A stretch of DNA of 64,000 nucleotides from Margaritispora aquatica (GCA_007644065.1 VJWN01000007.1:2138167-2202166); one strand, 5' to 3'. Shown: positions 1 to 12,170, counted from the first letter of the stretch. Notes: generated from the sequence alone by a model not told the origin. Numbers and translations: made by a program.

Positions 1-41
1 CAACTCCGCTCGTCAATCAATCCCTACGTTATTGGCTCGAT

Positions 42-3000
42 TCAATCAACATCTGTAGGACTTGTAGTCCCATTAACTGGGATCCTGTCCCTTAACCAAG
101 AAAGAGTTGCTTCTGTTCCCTTTTCCAATACCGTATGTTTTGGGACCCTGAATCTATTCCCACTCACATCTAGCCTCTGTAGCCCGCCTGGTCCTCCAAG
201 TAGCCCAATTCGAGCATTCAAGCTATTGATATCATTAGAACTGCAATCCACAACATGCAGGCCTTTGATAGACTCCGGAGATAGTTCTCTGATGGTATTA
301 TGAGAGGCTAAGAGTGTGACTAGGTTCGGAAAATGTGGCTTGAGGCTCGGTAAGGATGTTAGGCGATTAAAGCTAATGTCTAATCGTTCAAGACTTGGCG
401 CTTTCAATCGCTGTATCAGTGGCTGCAGAGAATTGAAAGTGTTGGAGCTGAGATTGAGTTCCTTTAATACTGGGAGGTCAAGGTCGTCTCTCAAAAAGGT
501 ATCGCTGTTTAGCTCGTTGTGTGATATGTTCAATATTGTCAACGTGGCAGCAAAAAATGCAATCCCACTGGGTATTTCCTTGAACAGGTTGTGATGAAGT
601 TCTACAACCTTGATTTGGTTGAACTGGGCTACATCTGCGGCAGCGACTGGATTTAAGGAGAAGGATTGTGTCCCAGAGCGATCTAAGATACCTCCAACTT
701 TAACCTGCCAATCAGATGAACCCGGTCGCTGAGGTGATATTGGAGATACAGGAGCAGAGTAGAAGGCGCCATCATGTTCAATGTCCTTGTTATGAGGTTC
801 TTCTTCTGGTTCCATCCTCGCCTTCAACGCACGTTTCAAGTCCTGGGTCGTCATTCCCGAGAACTTTTTATCCCTCAGCGGATTTCCACTAACACGAAGG
901 ACTTCCAAATTTTCCATCGCTCCGATGCGGTCGTCTAAAATCCTGAGATTGTTGCCATTGAAATCAGCATTCTTCAATTTGCTGAGGGTGGTGAAGCCCT
1001 CTGGGATTGTATCAATATTGTTATCTTCGGCTGCAATCGTGATAAGTGCCGTCCACGCTTCGAGGCTGGGAAGCTTAGTGATTCTATTACAAGAGCAGCT
1101 AAGTTGACGAAGAGCTGGAAACTTCAATGTATCGGAGAGAGTGAGACTTGTAAGCGCGTTTGCAGTGACGTCTAGGATTTGAAGCCCAGGTAGCTCATCC
1201 ACTTCCTCAGCCACAAGCGAGCCGGAAAGGTTATTCTTGGCTGCAAATATCTCTGCTAATGGTAATCTGCGCAGAGTCTCGAAGGGCAAAGACTTGAACT
1301 TGTTCTCCGTAATATTTAGCACGCGCAGCCTCACGAGATCAGCTAGTGCATCCGGTAACAGTGTCAAAGCATTACGCTGTAAATCAAGAGTTTCGAGGCT
1401 AGAAAGGTTCGTGATACTATCGCACACAGGGCCCGCAAGGCCATTCCCTGCCATTTTAAGCTCGCGGAGTGATCTAAGCTGTGAGATGATTTGAAAGCAA
1501 TCATTGCCGAGTTTGTTGTTTGACTGCGTATATATCAGAAATTGTTTGGCCCTAGAGCATGGAGAAACTTACAAGATTCAAGGTAGTAAGTAGTTGCAAC
1601 CTTCGCAAGCCAATAGGCACAGACGTAAGAACATTGCCATGCAGATCCAGTGATTCCAATCCTGCCCAGTGTTAGAGACTTCTACATATCATTATGGGCG
1701 CACGCAGAGCGATAACTTACCACCAAATTGATTGCCTTGAGCATCATCGTCATCTGTGACTTCTTTTGGATCCATGTCGGGGAAAACAGAATCTGGAATG
1801 GTCTCAAGCTCATTATCAGCAGCAATGAACCTTGTCAAATCAACCGATTCGGCCCAGGTACCATCTGATGCACCTATCGACTCCAGATTGTACATGTTCA
1901 TAACTTCTTCTGGGATCTCTTTGAATCCCATAGCTGCAATGTTCAAGCGGCCGTCAGTCCGAGCGGACTGGATACGTTTTCGCAAAAGTCCTTTTGCACC
2001 GTCCTGACTAATCGACTGGTTGAATGGATCATCGTTGAGACCAAAATCAAAAGTTCCAGAAGGGATCACTGGTATCTCATCCTCATGGTTCGAAGCTGAT
2101 AGAGCTTCCTGTTTGGCCATTGCGGCACGTTTGGCTGCTTTTGCCTTCGCTATCTGATCACGCAAAGCCAGAGATGACTTTTTGGCTACAGAATCCTGAT
2201 CATCTCCAGACGGAATTGTGGTAACCTTGGACGACTTCGATACGATTGCTGCTGCGTTGGACGGTGCATTAGAAAAAGCAATTGGTTTCTCAGCAACAAA
2301 CTCGATCCTATCTAGTCCATTAGACTGGTCCATGACAGGCATTGATGGTTTTCGAAATAATCCATTTACTGATGCACGAGCTTTCAGCGGCTTAGAAGAA
2401 AACGTCTTGCTTCCTGATTTTATGACGGGAAGGCTTGGAGTTGATTTGGTCGGACTGGGAGACCTTTCAATAGCGGTACCCGGTGATGGAAGATTTGATG
2501 GTGAAGTATCTGTCGGAACTATACTTTTCCTTGAGGTGATGGGTGTCTTAAGAGGCTTCGTAGGGCGCTTCATTGGAGTCTGAGGTGGAAGTATAGTCTG
2601 CGGAGGTCGAAAAGTGTTTGTCGAAGCTCGGAAATCCACAGGTATAGAGTTTCCGGAGGCATTAGAATTAGAGCTCGACGTCGGCCTTGACATTGATCTC
2701 GAGTGGGGCCTAGATGGATTTTCTGAACTATAGAAGCTAGAAACTCGTTTCCGTACAGCAGGAGAAGAGGGTATATTTTGTAACGTTTCCATGGTGCGTT
2801 CAGACAGAGATGGTCTTGATTTTCGAGAAGGCAGATCATAGCTCTGCTCCTCTACTGGTGATGGCTCATCTGCCCGCACGGCTGCCTCCTCCGACCTCGA
2901 TTCCAAGCGTGGAGGGGCATTACGCAAAAGAGTCCTTGATGGCTTTTTGGATAATGCATTGTCGCTAGGCTTCCGAAGTAATGGCCGCACAGTCGGTGTG

Positions 3001-3275
3001 TATATGGCGGAGCTTGCAGATACTTCACGATCACGGCCAAAGGTTTGACTAGATTGCCGTCGAACTGGAGTAGTGATGTTGCGGGGTCGGGAGGATATAG
3101 GCGCAGACAATTGCTCTCGAGAGGTAGAAGTGCGCAGACGAGGATTGTTGACAGTAAGTCTCGAGGCTTGAAGATTCTCTCTTGACGGAGCTGGACGTAT
3201 CTCAGGCTTCCGTACAGGTAGCCTGGAGGGTCGTGGAATACCAGAAGGTCTTGCTGTCAAAGACGGCGGATCCAT
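42..3275 (-). CDS. Leucine-rich repeat protein with long disordered N-terminus (LRRC40-like)
   Basis: Three exons on the minus strand: 3275-1721, 1661-1573 and 1523-42, giving about 1041 residues. Both introns (59 and 49 nt) have GTAAGT donors and CAG acceptors and keep frame. Residues 1 to about 440 are Ser/Pro/Arg-rich and look disordered. From about 441 onward, LxxLxLxxN-type leucine-rich repeats run to the C-terminus, interrupted by a low-complexity spacer. Two segments of the form GT/TTxxLxxxLxxR close the repeat blocks (final one ends WLRDRIP), as in LRRC40-type proteins. LRR arrays of this kind are protein-binding scaffolds; no enzymatic domain is visible. The tiny middle exon encodes about one repeat. 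The gene shares a 1.35 kb divergent promoter region with the coiled-coil gene to its right. The LRR assignment is secure; the cellular role is unknown. Confidence 0.88.
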
Positions 3276-3850
3276 AATCGTAGTATTGCTCTCTCTCTCT
3301 CTCTCTCAGATCAGTGCTGGTATTCAAAGTTTGCTCATGCTGATAGGATAGAAGTCGAAGATGGTGAGTGGCCGATGGAGTACGGTGCAACGTCTGGCTG
3401 GACTCTGCGAAAACAAATCTGGCAAAAGGAAATCTAAGTTGACGATTTGAAGATGGAGGGAGGGAGAAAGTCGAATGGTAGCGGAGAGTTGCTAGGTCCA
3501 GGGGCCGAAATGAAGGTGGGCGGTCGGATAGTGTTCCTGTCGATGGGAGACGGCTTCAAGTGTCGAGGTCCAAGACAAGGAAAGGCCTGTTTATACTAAC
3601 ACATTAAAGATTCGTCTGATCTGATTCTAAGTTCATAGCTCCATTATAGCTCCGTTACAGAAAGAGGACAAGGCAATGGCAACAATATGAACAATTGAGC
3701 GGCTGAATTGAAGATGACCAATAAAGGAGTCTTCTGGATGAATTCGAGAATCGCTGGTATCAAGTAGAAGATTATTTAAAATAATGCCCACCGAAAGAAA
3801 TCCAGGTTGAGTCCCGCCGCCGCCGGATGAACTAGAAATTAATTACCAGG

Positions 3851-3892
3851 TAGTTCAGGGGTAGCTGCACGCCAAGTCGTGAGTTCGATTGT
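3851..3892 (+). pseudogene. tRNA-like relic (A-box and B-box remnants)
   Basis: Positions 3851-3864 resemble a tRNA D-arm/A-box (TAGTTCAGGGGTAG), and 3882-3892 resemble a T-arm/B-box (AGTTCGATTG). The boxes are about ten bases closer than in a complete tRNA. No anticodon arm or pairing acceptor stem can be drawn. This looks like a decayed tRNA or tRNA-derived element, but chance similarity is possible. Confidence 0.28.
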
Positions 3893-4013
3893 CCACCCAA
3901 GGTTCCATTAGGTAAGGTAGGTAAGGTAAGGTAGGGTCGGTAGGTGTAGGTGATTGTGCAGACCTGCCGCATAACTTATGTAATTCTGCATAAATATTAA
4001 GTTGCTGATGATT

Positions 4014-4045
4014 GAAGAAGGCTGAAGAAGGCTGAAGAAGGCTGA
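4014..4045. repeat. Three-copy 10-bp tandem repeat
   Basis: The unit GAAGAAGGCT is repeated three times in perfect tandem, inside the divergent promoter region. Confidence 0.85.
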
Positions 4046-4625
4046 ACGAGAGAAAAGAAGTGGAGCTGAGCACGCGAGGCTCGGGCTGCTTCTTACTGGC
4101 TGATGGCACAGGCAGCACTTCCGAGGTGCAATTTTAAGCAGCCTCGTTGGCCTCGTTAGCCTCGCTAGCCTCACCAACCTTCCCAGCCTTCCCGTATGCA
4201 TCGGACAATTGTTTCTCCAGTCCCTCTCGATTTCCCCAACCTCTTCTTCTCAGACGAAACGAATGAAAGCAAACTCCCAGCCCACGTCCATCACCCGTCG
4301 CAACTCTCTCTAGAAATCCTCACCAAAGTAAATATTTATTGCAGTTGTTTGTTCTATCCTCCATCATACTACTGTTGCTTTTTCTCCAAAAAAGCTCATT
4401 GCCATCCCCATCACATCCAATCGCATTATCTAGAATCAACACTGTTACCCATAGCAACAGATGTAAGCAATCCTTTGGAGGGGAATGCACAATCTGTACT
4501 GATCTCACAATAGACCCGCTACACTCCACTTGAATACTTATAGTCATTGCATGGATTGATGCGCTTGACGTTGACATCTAAAACATCGATACCCTCCTTA
4601 CCTAAGAGACATTGCTATCGTCGCA

Positions 4626-6149
4626 ATGGCTCACTCCCAAGCCTCCTCAGTGGGCATGTCTACTCCGGCCGAGAATCCATCAACACCTCAGCCAATTGGC
4701 CTGGCTATGCCTTCAAGGCTCGATCTTCCGATGGCAGATTCACTTAGTACTTCGATGATGGTCGCTGGTTCTTCATCCGTAATTCGCTCCCTATCGATTA
4801 CCCCTCCCCCATCTTCTCAAATCCCGCAGTCAAGAAGACCAATACCCTCTCGGCGATCCGATACTCCAGAGGTGCCTGTGTTGTCATCTCCTCCACCTAC
4901 TATATCAAATGGAACAAGGAAAACGACAAGTAATGGGGTTGCAAGAAGCTATCCAACTGATGAGCAAATTGGCTCTGCCTCCGTCGACAAGCTTCGCGAG
5001 ATGTTGGAACAGGCGTTGGAAGATAACAATCGCTTGGAAGTCATCGCAGGAGAAGCACGCATGTCTGCTGCTCACTACAAGCTGCAGCACAATCTTTTGA
5101 CAATTGAAAGCGAGAATGCGCTAAGGAGAATGGAGGTAGAGCATGACATCACTCGCCGTGAAGTACAAGTGCTTCAATCAAATGGTCGCGACTCCTCGCC
5201 TTTCGAGTATACCCAGCAGCTGAAAACATATTGCAAAAAGATGGAGGAAGAAAATACCGGATTAAGGCGACGATTGAGCAAGGCGAAGAAGATAATTGAG
5301 CAAAGAGATGACGCGCTTGTTGATGCTAAAGAGACCATCTCACAACTTCATGATCGTATCCGACAGAATCGAGAGCACATAAATGAGTTTCGTAGTCCAG
5401 GTGGCCCGCTTCATGTATCAACCCCCAAGACGGCTCCAGCGACCCCGCATCAACAGCAATATCGAAGCACACCGCGTTATACACCTAATACCAACAAATC
5501 GATCCGATACCGAGAGCATCTTCCTGAGAACAATTTTAACGCACTTATTTTGGCCAGTGCGGTGCTTAGCCAACAGAACAACAGTGCCCCTACAACACCA
5601 GTAGTCACTCGCCATGCGCTTCCCCACACCCCAAATCGCCACAACCGCAATGTACAATCTCTGTCTTCCCTCCCAAATACTCCAGGTTCAGGCCGACCAG
5701 TGACAGGAAACTCGGCCCTCCTCCCTTCTGCCCAATTCTCAGTCCAAGGTGACTCCCGTCTTACCCACCACGCAATGCAACAGCATCAGCCTCGTGAGCG
5801 CCGCCGCAAATCTCGAGACAGCACGATATCTGCATCAGACGCCGATGAGATTGCTCGCTCCAATTATCGTCAAGACAGTGAAGAAATCCATGAGTCTCAA
5901 GCAAGCCAAAGTGCCACTGAGATGCTTCGCATTGACCCTAGAGAATCCTTCGAGGTTGCTGCTTCGCGCGGACATACCCCCATCCCAGGTGAGAAGGGCA
6001 ACATGCAGCACTTGCAGCAAGCTAAGATCTTTGGCTCAGTCACGAAGCGGAAACATGATATGGAGCTTGGTTCAATGACAAAGAAGGCTAGATTTGATGG
6101 CGAGAGTGGTGGCATTGGATTGGGTATTGGTTTTGATTCTCGCATTTGA
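4626..6149 (+). CDS. Conserved coiled-coil protein of unknown function
   Basis: Single-exon ORF of 507 residues. Residues 1 to about 115 are Ser/Pro/Thr-rich and disordered. Residues about 118-258 form a strongly heptad-like coiled coil rich in Glu, Lys, Arg and Leu, starting near VDKLREMLEQ and ending near QNREHINEF. The rest is disordered, with many TP and SP pairs (TPxT motifs near 265-290 and 330-350) that could be proline-directed kinase sites, and a short basic stretch near KRKHD. There is no signal peptide or membrane segment. I do not recognise a named ortholog; the architecture is what one sees in fungal cytoskeletal or spindle-associated scaffolds, but that is analogy only. The ATG at 4626 is the first in the frame. 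Confidence 0.8.
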   Translation: MAHSQASSVGMSTPAENPSTPQPIGLAMPSRLDLPMADSLSTSMMVAGSSSVIRSLSITPPPSSQIPQSRRPIPSRRSDTPEVPVLSSPPPTISNGTRKTTSNGVARSYPTDEQIGSASVDKLREMLEQALEDNNRLEVIAGEARMSAAHYKLQHNLLTIESENALRRMEVEHDITRREVQVLQSNGRDSSPFEYTQQLKTYCKKMEEENTGLRRRLSKAKKIIEQRDDALVDAKETISQLHDRIRQNREHINEFRSPGGPLHVSTPKTAPATPHQQQYRSTPRYTPNTNKSIRYREHLPENNFNALILASAVLSQQNNSAPTTPVVTRHALPHTPNRHNRNVQSLSSLPNTPGSGRPVTGNSALLPSAQFSVQGDSRLTHHAMQQHQPRERRRKSRDSTISASDADEIARSNYRQDSEEIHESQASQSATEMLRIDPRESFEVAASRGHTPIPGEKGNMQHLQQAKIFGSVTKRKHDMELGSMTKKARFDGESGGIGLGIGFDSRI

Positions 6150-7140
6150 TTCATTTTACTCTGAGCTAATCTTCATTTTTGTGCGACGAGTTTAAAGAGG
6201 TCGTCGCACATTTTCTCCTTACAACTTGTAATTCTAGCAGGGGAGTTATGCTCATGGGAGCAAGGGTCATTTTTTCCTCGATTTCTTTAACCAGGTGTGA
6301 TGAGATCAGGCAGGCAGACAGGATGGATATGATTTTATGAAGCGTTTGGCACTGCTACTTGGCTTGATTTGAACGATGATGGCTCGACGAATTGACTGCT
6401 TGATACCTTGGGACGAAAGGAAGGAAAGGGAAGGAAAGGAAAGGAGAGGAAGAGAGGTATTGGGTGCATGTACTTTTACTCCTGCTCTACCGATACTCAG
6501 TTATTGATGATAGCCAGATCGTTTTAGATGATAACGAGAGTACATTCAAAGTATACCTACTGTATTACATTGCCAGCTCTGCAGAGTGACTTCCCTCCGT
6601 GACTCTCTTCCCCTCTCGTCTTGGATGTGATTTTCCAAGATCCCATCCACCAGCACCTCCTCCCCATTATTGTAGTGTGATCTTCATTCCGCAGCGCTCG
6701 ATTTCTTAAGCATATGCAAGTAGGCAAGTGGGTAGGTAGGTAGGTAGCATCTCGAATTCTCAACAACCTACTTTAACCTACTTTATCTACACGTGCAAAG
6801 CAGCAGTAAGTCGATGGAGATATCGCGTATTATTTCACTTATTCGTTCATTCATTCATTCATTCATTCATTTCCTCTCCACTTCCACTTCCACTTCCACT
6901 TTCTGCAACGTAACGGAAGGATAAGTGGTAGGTACGTACCTAAGTACGTATTTCATCTGTATTTACCATGTAAAGTCTCTCTCTCTCTCTCTCTTTCTTT
7001 CTGAATTATACACTACACACGACACTACACACTAATTTCTGCACTACCTTCTGCCTTACACACTACCTTTTGCACACACTTTACACTATACACACGTACA
7101 ACAAACAAAGACATACATAGAGAGAGGCCGTTGAATGAAT

Positions 7141-7176
7141 CTCTCTCTCTCTCTCTATGTGTGTGTGTGTGTGTGT
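7141..7176. repeat. Compound (CT)n-(GT)n microsatellite
   Basis: Eight CT units at 7141-7156 are followed by a GT run at 7158-7176. The apparent short ORFs across it are low-complexity artefacts. Confidence 0.85.
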
Positions 7177-7309
7177 TGTGTGTGCATGTATGTGAAAAGC
7201 AACGCCCCTCACTCACCTCACTCAGTCAGTGTCTCCTCCCTCCCTTCCTCCCCCCCTCCTCCCTCCAAACATAAGCAACGAACAAGCTATAACCAGCTGT
7301 ACCAAGTAG

Positions 7310-7365
7310 GCAAGCAAGTAAGCAAGCAAGCAAGTAAGCAAGCAAGTAAGTAAGCAAGCAAGCAA
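7310..7365. repeat. AAGC/AAGT tetranucleotide repeat
   Basis: An interrupted array of the tetranucleotides AAGC and AAGT covers about 55 bp. Its translations (QASKQASK-type, or LLAYLLAC-type on the other strand) should not be read as protein. Confidence 0.85.
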
Positions 7366-7640
7366 AGTCTCTCTCTAGCTTGAACGCGAGTAAGTAAGTG
7401 CTTGTGATTGTGACTGTGATTGTGGTTGCGAGGGTAGTCATGCATGACATATGACATGTGCCGGATTCAAAATCACTCACTCACTCGCTCGCCCCCCTTC
7501 CCTTTTGCATGCAAATGCTAATCAATAGCCAATAGCCAATACCAATCAATAGCCAATAGCTAGTACATAATACTCGCTTGACATTTCCCAAAGGTGATTC
7601 ATCAACTTACAAGGAATCATCAAGATATCAAAACACGCAG

Positions 7641-7715
7641 CACAGCACAGCACAGCACAGCACAGCACAGCACAGCACAGCACAGCACAGCACAGCACAG
7701 CACAGCACAGCACAG
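7641..7715. repeat. Perfect (CACAG)15 minisatellite
   Basis: Fifteen perfect head-to-tail copies of the pentamer CACAG, flanked by imperfect units (CGCAG before; TACAT and CACGG-like after). There are no spacers, so it is not a CRISPR array. Confidence 0.93.
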
Positions 7716-8533
7716 TACATCACGGCATATCACGGCAAATCCAAGATCATGTAAATACTCGTCTTTCCATTGTTTTGTTCTGGCCTGGTCTGGCTATCCA
7801 CCCATCCATCTACCGAGAGCAAAACCAAGAAGTCGAGGAGCAGAATAATCCCCAAGCCCAAGCCGAAGCCAAAGGCGAACCTGAACCTCACTCCTAAACA
7901 ATGCACATACAGCATATTTGTCATTACAAAGACATACCACACACCCTCGTTTCTCTGCCAAGACTACCACCGCTCATGGATGCATTACCAGTCAAAGAAC
8001 CTCATGAACTCGTCATCAAATCATGCCTAGCAAGAGAAGCACTTATTTGGCCGCCACTCGCCTGCAGAAACCATGCAAGCCTGTCATAAACACAAGTGCT
8101 TTTATGTAACCCGCCCGCTCGCTCCATAGAAAGCAAGCATAAGCATAGAACCTAAATCATCGAGTGACCAGAAAGCCAGACCAATAGCCTTTTTGCTTAT
8201 TCCATCCACCAGCTAATCCAGCAGTCCAGAGTGCAAAAGTCTCCAGATGAAGACAATCCAATGATACCACCACTAGCCACCCAGGTGACAATGCTTTCCT
8301 TTCCCATGCTCAAATGTATAAGCTGCAAACAACTGAATAGACGTAGACGAAAGCTTTCCGTTCCCATCCTTGCCACCAGGTATGTTTTTAGTAAAACGCA
8401 CATCAAACAAAGGAAAAGGCTGCCCCGTCGCTGTGCAACGGAAATCAAATCAAAGCTCGTCAATCCAGTATGCAACGCCGATGCACCCAATAATCAAACA
8501 CAAAATCCAGGCCCAGTTGTCATGAAAGTCGTT

Positions 8534-10809
8534 CTAAGCTGCGTGTGGTCTCTTGGCTGTCTCCGGTTGCAAGAAGTCTACTTTGGTTCTCTTCAAGGTT
8601 AGGTAGCCATTCTCGTTCACAACCTCTTCTTTCCAACCCACAGACTCCCACTGCTTTTTATTGGCTTGACGCTCCTCATTTGGGACGTTGCCTGCTTGAA
8701 TCTCCAATCTATGCTTCTCGCGCTCCTTGATGACACTTTTCATGAAGTTTTCACGCACTGAAGGAACTGACCAAGCTTCCTTCGTTGCTGAAGGCTCGGA
8801 AGTCAAGACAATCTTCAACAGGTGGAAGGGCAAATTAAGTAAGACCTTTGACAGGATCTTCATATTCTTTGCCTCCCCATCTTCACCGCTGATGTCTCCA
8901 AACTGGATGTTGCTTGGTCGGGAACTATGCTTCACTGGCCTGGCGCTGATAGTGGATGGAAGTCTGACATTGGAAGAAACATCCGAGAACGAGATGCTAG
9001 CTGCAGGATCAGCAGGGAAATTGTCCATCAGGAATCTCAAACACCTCGCAATAAGTGTGTTGACACCTGGACCGTATGTGCTGAAGCGGTAAGGCTGGCG
9101 TCGAATATTCTCATCATCAATCATCCATGACGAATCAAGTCCACCATCAAGACAAAATTCAAGTGCCTTTTCCAAAGATTTGAAATCAAGTTGAACAGCA
9201 GCCATATCTAATCCTCGAGCAATGACAGAAGGAAGCTGGAGAAGATGTCCAGCAGCGGCATAACCCAAGGCGTGATCGACATTTTCCACATGAGTGTCCT
9301 TGAAATCTTTGAGTTGCGGATATTCTTGGGGTTCCAAAAGAGGATGACCATATAATGTTTTCATAGCCCACCAAAAGGTAGCATCAGTGATGAAACGATC
9401 TTCAGTTACCAATACTAAATCGTCATATCTCAATACGTCGCCGGGCATATGTGGACCACGGGCATCGATCATGTCCTTGAGAACAGCTGACTTCGCAAAC
9501 AATAGCCGAAGACCAGGGATAGATACAAGAGTTCCCCCATCTTTGCGGCAAAGAGACACTCTGCAATCTGCATACGTAGGGTCGCCAAAATTGCGTTGAA
9601 TATAGAGGCTCTCAAACTCGTTGATGTATTTATAGGTACTGCCATAGCCGATAGAAAGAGCTACTTGTGGAGTGATGACATTAGCATCTGCTCTATCTTG
9701 TGGCTGACCATGTGCAACTTCATTGTGTCCATTTGAGATAGGATCGCGGCCGTTCTGGGATGCTTGTGATCCATGCATGCTTCGAGGTGCTGATGGCATC
9801 TGGCGGTGATGACCAGCAGGTGTTTGACTCATGTACTCTCCGCCTCGTCCATTAGGAGCCATTCGGGGAGGAGGAGGACCCCAAGTATTAGGGCCTGGTC
9901 CGTGATTCGAGAAGTTATTCGGAGGCGGATAAGCTCCACGAGGTGGTGGCGGTGGACCCATAGGGTGGTACATGTTTGGCATATTTTGCTGCGAATAACC
10001 ACCATTTTGAGGGTATTGGCCATGTTCAGGTGGATACTGGTATGCAGATTGAGGTTGCCACTGGGGGAAGCCTTGCTGGTTTGGCGCAGGAGATGAACTG
10101 TTCGAAGTAGTATATCCATTGGCAGGATGACCATATGCGGTAGGATTCTGCATTGCGCCATTGAAATTGCTCGGAGGGTGAGGGAGGGCCATATCTGGTG
10201 GATAGAAGACGGCTTCAACCTGCTGGTGCTGTGCAGGAACAAAGTCTGGAGGCAATTGGTAGGCAGATCGGGATATTGAAGATTGACCATCCGAAGGAAT
10301 TGAACGTGGTGTGTCCAGAGCAGGATCTTTTAGCTTTGTTAGTTGTGTTTTGGTCAAGGTCAGATAGAAATGGTTTACATACCTGCAGTCTCCTCGTGAA
10401 TCTCATATTCTTCGGACGCAACTTCCCTCTCCACCACCACTTCCGCGTGTTCTTGCTCTTCGACGGTAGGTACGACTGGTGTCGCAGGTGTCTCTGGGGA
10501 TGACGGTGCAGATGAAGCAGTGACGACCTCACTTTCGTTCTCGTCTGAACCATTGACTTCAGTTGATAAAGGTTCCTGCACATCTGGAGAAGAAAGAACA
10601 AGAGAATCTGCGACGTCCATTTCCACAACAATTGGAGCTTGCGCAGGAGCTGGGGTTGTAGCCTGCTCTCGTGCCTTTGACAACGCTGCATCTTGTTGCT
10701 TTCGTTTCTGCATGTATGGGAGAGGAATAGCAGGAACAATCCGCCTGGTAGCGGTTGGTCGCAGGCGGTTCTGCTGCAGAGTCATGGTGGAATTGGTTGA
10801 CGGCGCCAT
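8534..10809 (-). CDS. BTB/POZ-like domain protein with Pro/Gln/Asn-rich N-terminus
   Basis: Two exons, 10809-10383 and 10326-8534, give about 739 residues. The 56-nt intron has a GTATGT donor, CTAAC branch site and AAG acceptor. The N-terminal ~380 residues are low complexity: acidic/Glu-Val-rich in exon 1, then Pro/Gln/Asn/Gly/Tyr-rich, of the kind seen in phase-separating or transcription-related proteins. From about residue 382 a folded region follows, with a pattern typical of fungal BTB/POZ domains: an ADCRVSL strand, then the VSIPGLRLLFAKSAVLKDM segment matching the F-x-V-H...LxxxSxxF core, then helices with conserved alanines. The C-terminus is charged (KREKHR-like, KRPHAA). BTB domains mediate oligomerisation or Cul3 binding; which applies here is not evident. 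Confidence 0.75.
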
Positions 10810-12170
10810 ATTTGCACTCTGCTTTTTGTTGACGCGGGTGCGTTTGATAGCTCTGGGTTTTTAATGCTCGCTCCTCTTCAGTTCTGCCTCGAGTTTTCAG
10901 GTGGCGTTACTTTTCCAAGTGACGTCCCCAAGATTAACAATGACCGGTGGAATGGTCATATAGCAATCTGGGGAGTCTGTTCGTCGCAGATCCAAGGTGA
11001 AGTGGTTGAAGTCACGAGTGGGAACCTGAGCGGTCGTCGATGGTGGGAGAAGGTCGGGGAGCTCAGAATTTAGAATTTCCCATTCGTACCAGCCTACCAG
11101 CCTATGAGCCTATGAGCCTATGAGCCTATGCCAATGGAGCGGAGAAGCGGCCTTGCACAGCGGGGTCCCAGCAAGGCTAGGACGCTAAACCACTTGGGGG
11201 ATTCTGAGGCTACCACCAAAAAAATGTGACCTTATGTAAGGCAAGGTACCTATATAAATGTGAATTGTAAATGGTGAATTGAGAGAGAATTATGAATTGC
11301 AGGTGGATCAATAAAAGAGACAAGACAAATAAGTGGAGTGTCTTGATTCATATAATTTTTCAAAGTTCTATTCTTCATCTGACAAGATAAGTGAAGCATT
11401 GGCTTTCGGTACATTCAAGCCTACTACTACCCTCCATCCTGCAAACAGACATACATTATTGAAGAAGCTCATGGTCAAAGCCGTCTCCGGCTTCTAAATG
11501 CTTCCACCATCTAGTCCTTTGCGGCCATTCTATCTCGAATTAACCACATTCTCCTTTGCCTCCCTCCCTCGCTCTCATCAAGTCATTGTGCATGCAATAA
11601 TCGGATCTGATCTTGGGAAATCGCTGGGATCTCTTAACCTTTGTAAGTACCTTCCTGTATGATTTGCTGGCACGAAAGCAATCACGAAGTGACCAAAAGT
11701 GGATGATGTAGATACTGAATTTCTATTGTGTTATATTGAGCTTAGATAATTATAATTATCCATGCTCCTCCTCGCCAGCTTGCTAGCTCCTCAATAGAGT
11801 TGATGCCGCCCTGTTTCCCAACGCTTGCAACAAAGGCCCGCTATGTTGCCATTCACTAAACAAATATACAGAACCGCCCCTCCATATCCGCACAACGCGT
11901 GCCACCCATACAGCTCAAGCAAAACGTGTATCGTATCGGCTTCAAAGCAAAACCAGACAAACTACGCGTACATTCAACGCCGTTCCCAATCAATCCCAAT
12001 CACACAAATCCGTTCTTTTTGTGCGCCGCGAGGCCATGTACATAATATGAACCCGTCATGTAAACATTATTCTCTCCGCAACTCAACACGCAACACAAAC
12101 AAGATCGTAAATGGCAAGGGTATATACACCAGCTCAAGTAAAGAAGAAAAAAAGATATATCAACTAGGTT
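10810..12170. other. Intergenic region: BTB-like promoter and 3' flank of disordered-protein gene
   Basis: About 1.36 kb without a supported gene. It holds an 8-bp tandem repeat (GCCTATGA, about four copies) at 11100-11130. The rest is unremarkable AT-richer sequence and the 3' UTR of the next gene. Confidence 0.6.
11100..11130. repeat. Four-copy 8-bp tandem repeat
   Basis: The unit GCCTATGA is repeated about four times (last copy partial), upstream of the BTB-like gene. Confidence 0.85.

Larger units (their letters stand above)
3276..4625. promoter_or_regulatory. Divergent intergenic/promoter region between LRR and coiled-coil genes
   Basis: About 1.35 kb with no convincing gene. It holds a (CT)n run at 3289-3307 just upstream of the LRR start codon, GGTAAG/GGTAGG-rich sequence at 3912-3952, a three-copy 10-mer at 4014-4043, degenerate CCTCGTTAG-like 9-mers at 4140-4190, and a tRNA-like relic at 3851-3892. 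It must carry the promoters of both flanking genes. Confidence 0.6.
6150..8533. other. Gene-free spacer rich in simple sequence repeats
   Basis: This 2.4 kb stretch between the 3' ends of the coiled-coil (+) and BTB-like (-) genes has no credible coding frame. It is unusually dense in microsatellites: purine-rich GGAAA tracts near 6415-6455, (TAGG)n near 6733-6750, (ATTC)n 6847-6871, (CACTTC)n 6878-6900, (CT)n near 6977-6994, (CT)8-(GT)n at 7141-7176, AAGC/AAGT repeats 7310-7365, and a perfect CACAG array at 7641-7715. It includes the 3' UTRs of both convergent genes. Confidence 0.75.

Noticed and set aside
6733..6750. TAGG repeats as an interstitial telomere
   Set aside because: The unit is TAGG, not TTAGGG, and only a few copies occur among other simple repeats.
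7641..7715. Regular array considered as a CRISPR
   Set aside because: Perfect 5-bp tandem units with no spacers, in a eukaryotic genome.
7594..7848. 84-codon ORF with a repeated Ser-Thr-Ala-Gln-His unit
   Set aside because: It is simply the translation of the CACAG minisatellite; the pentamer opens every frame and there is no gene-like flanking sequence.
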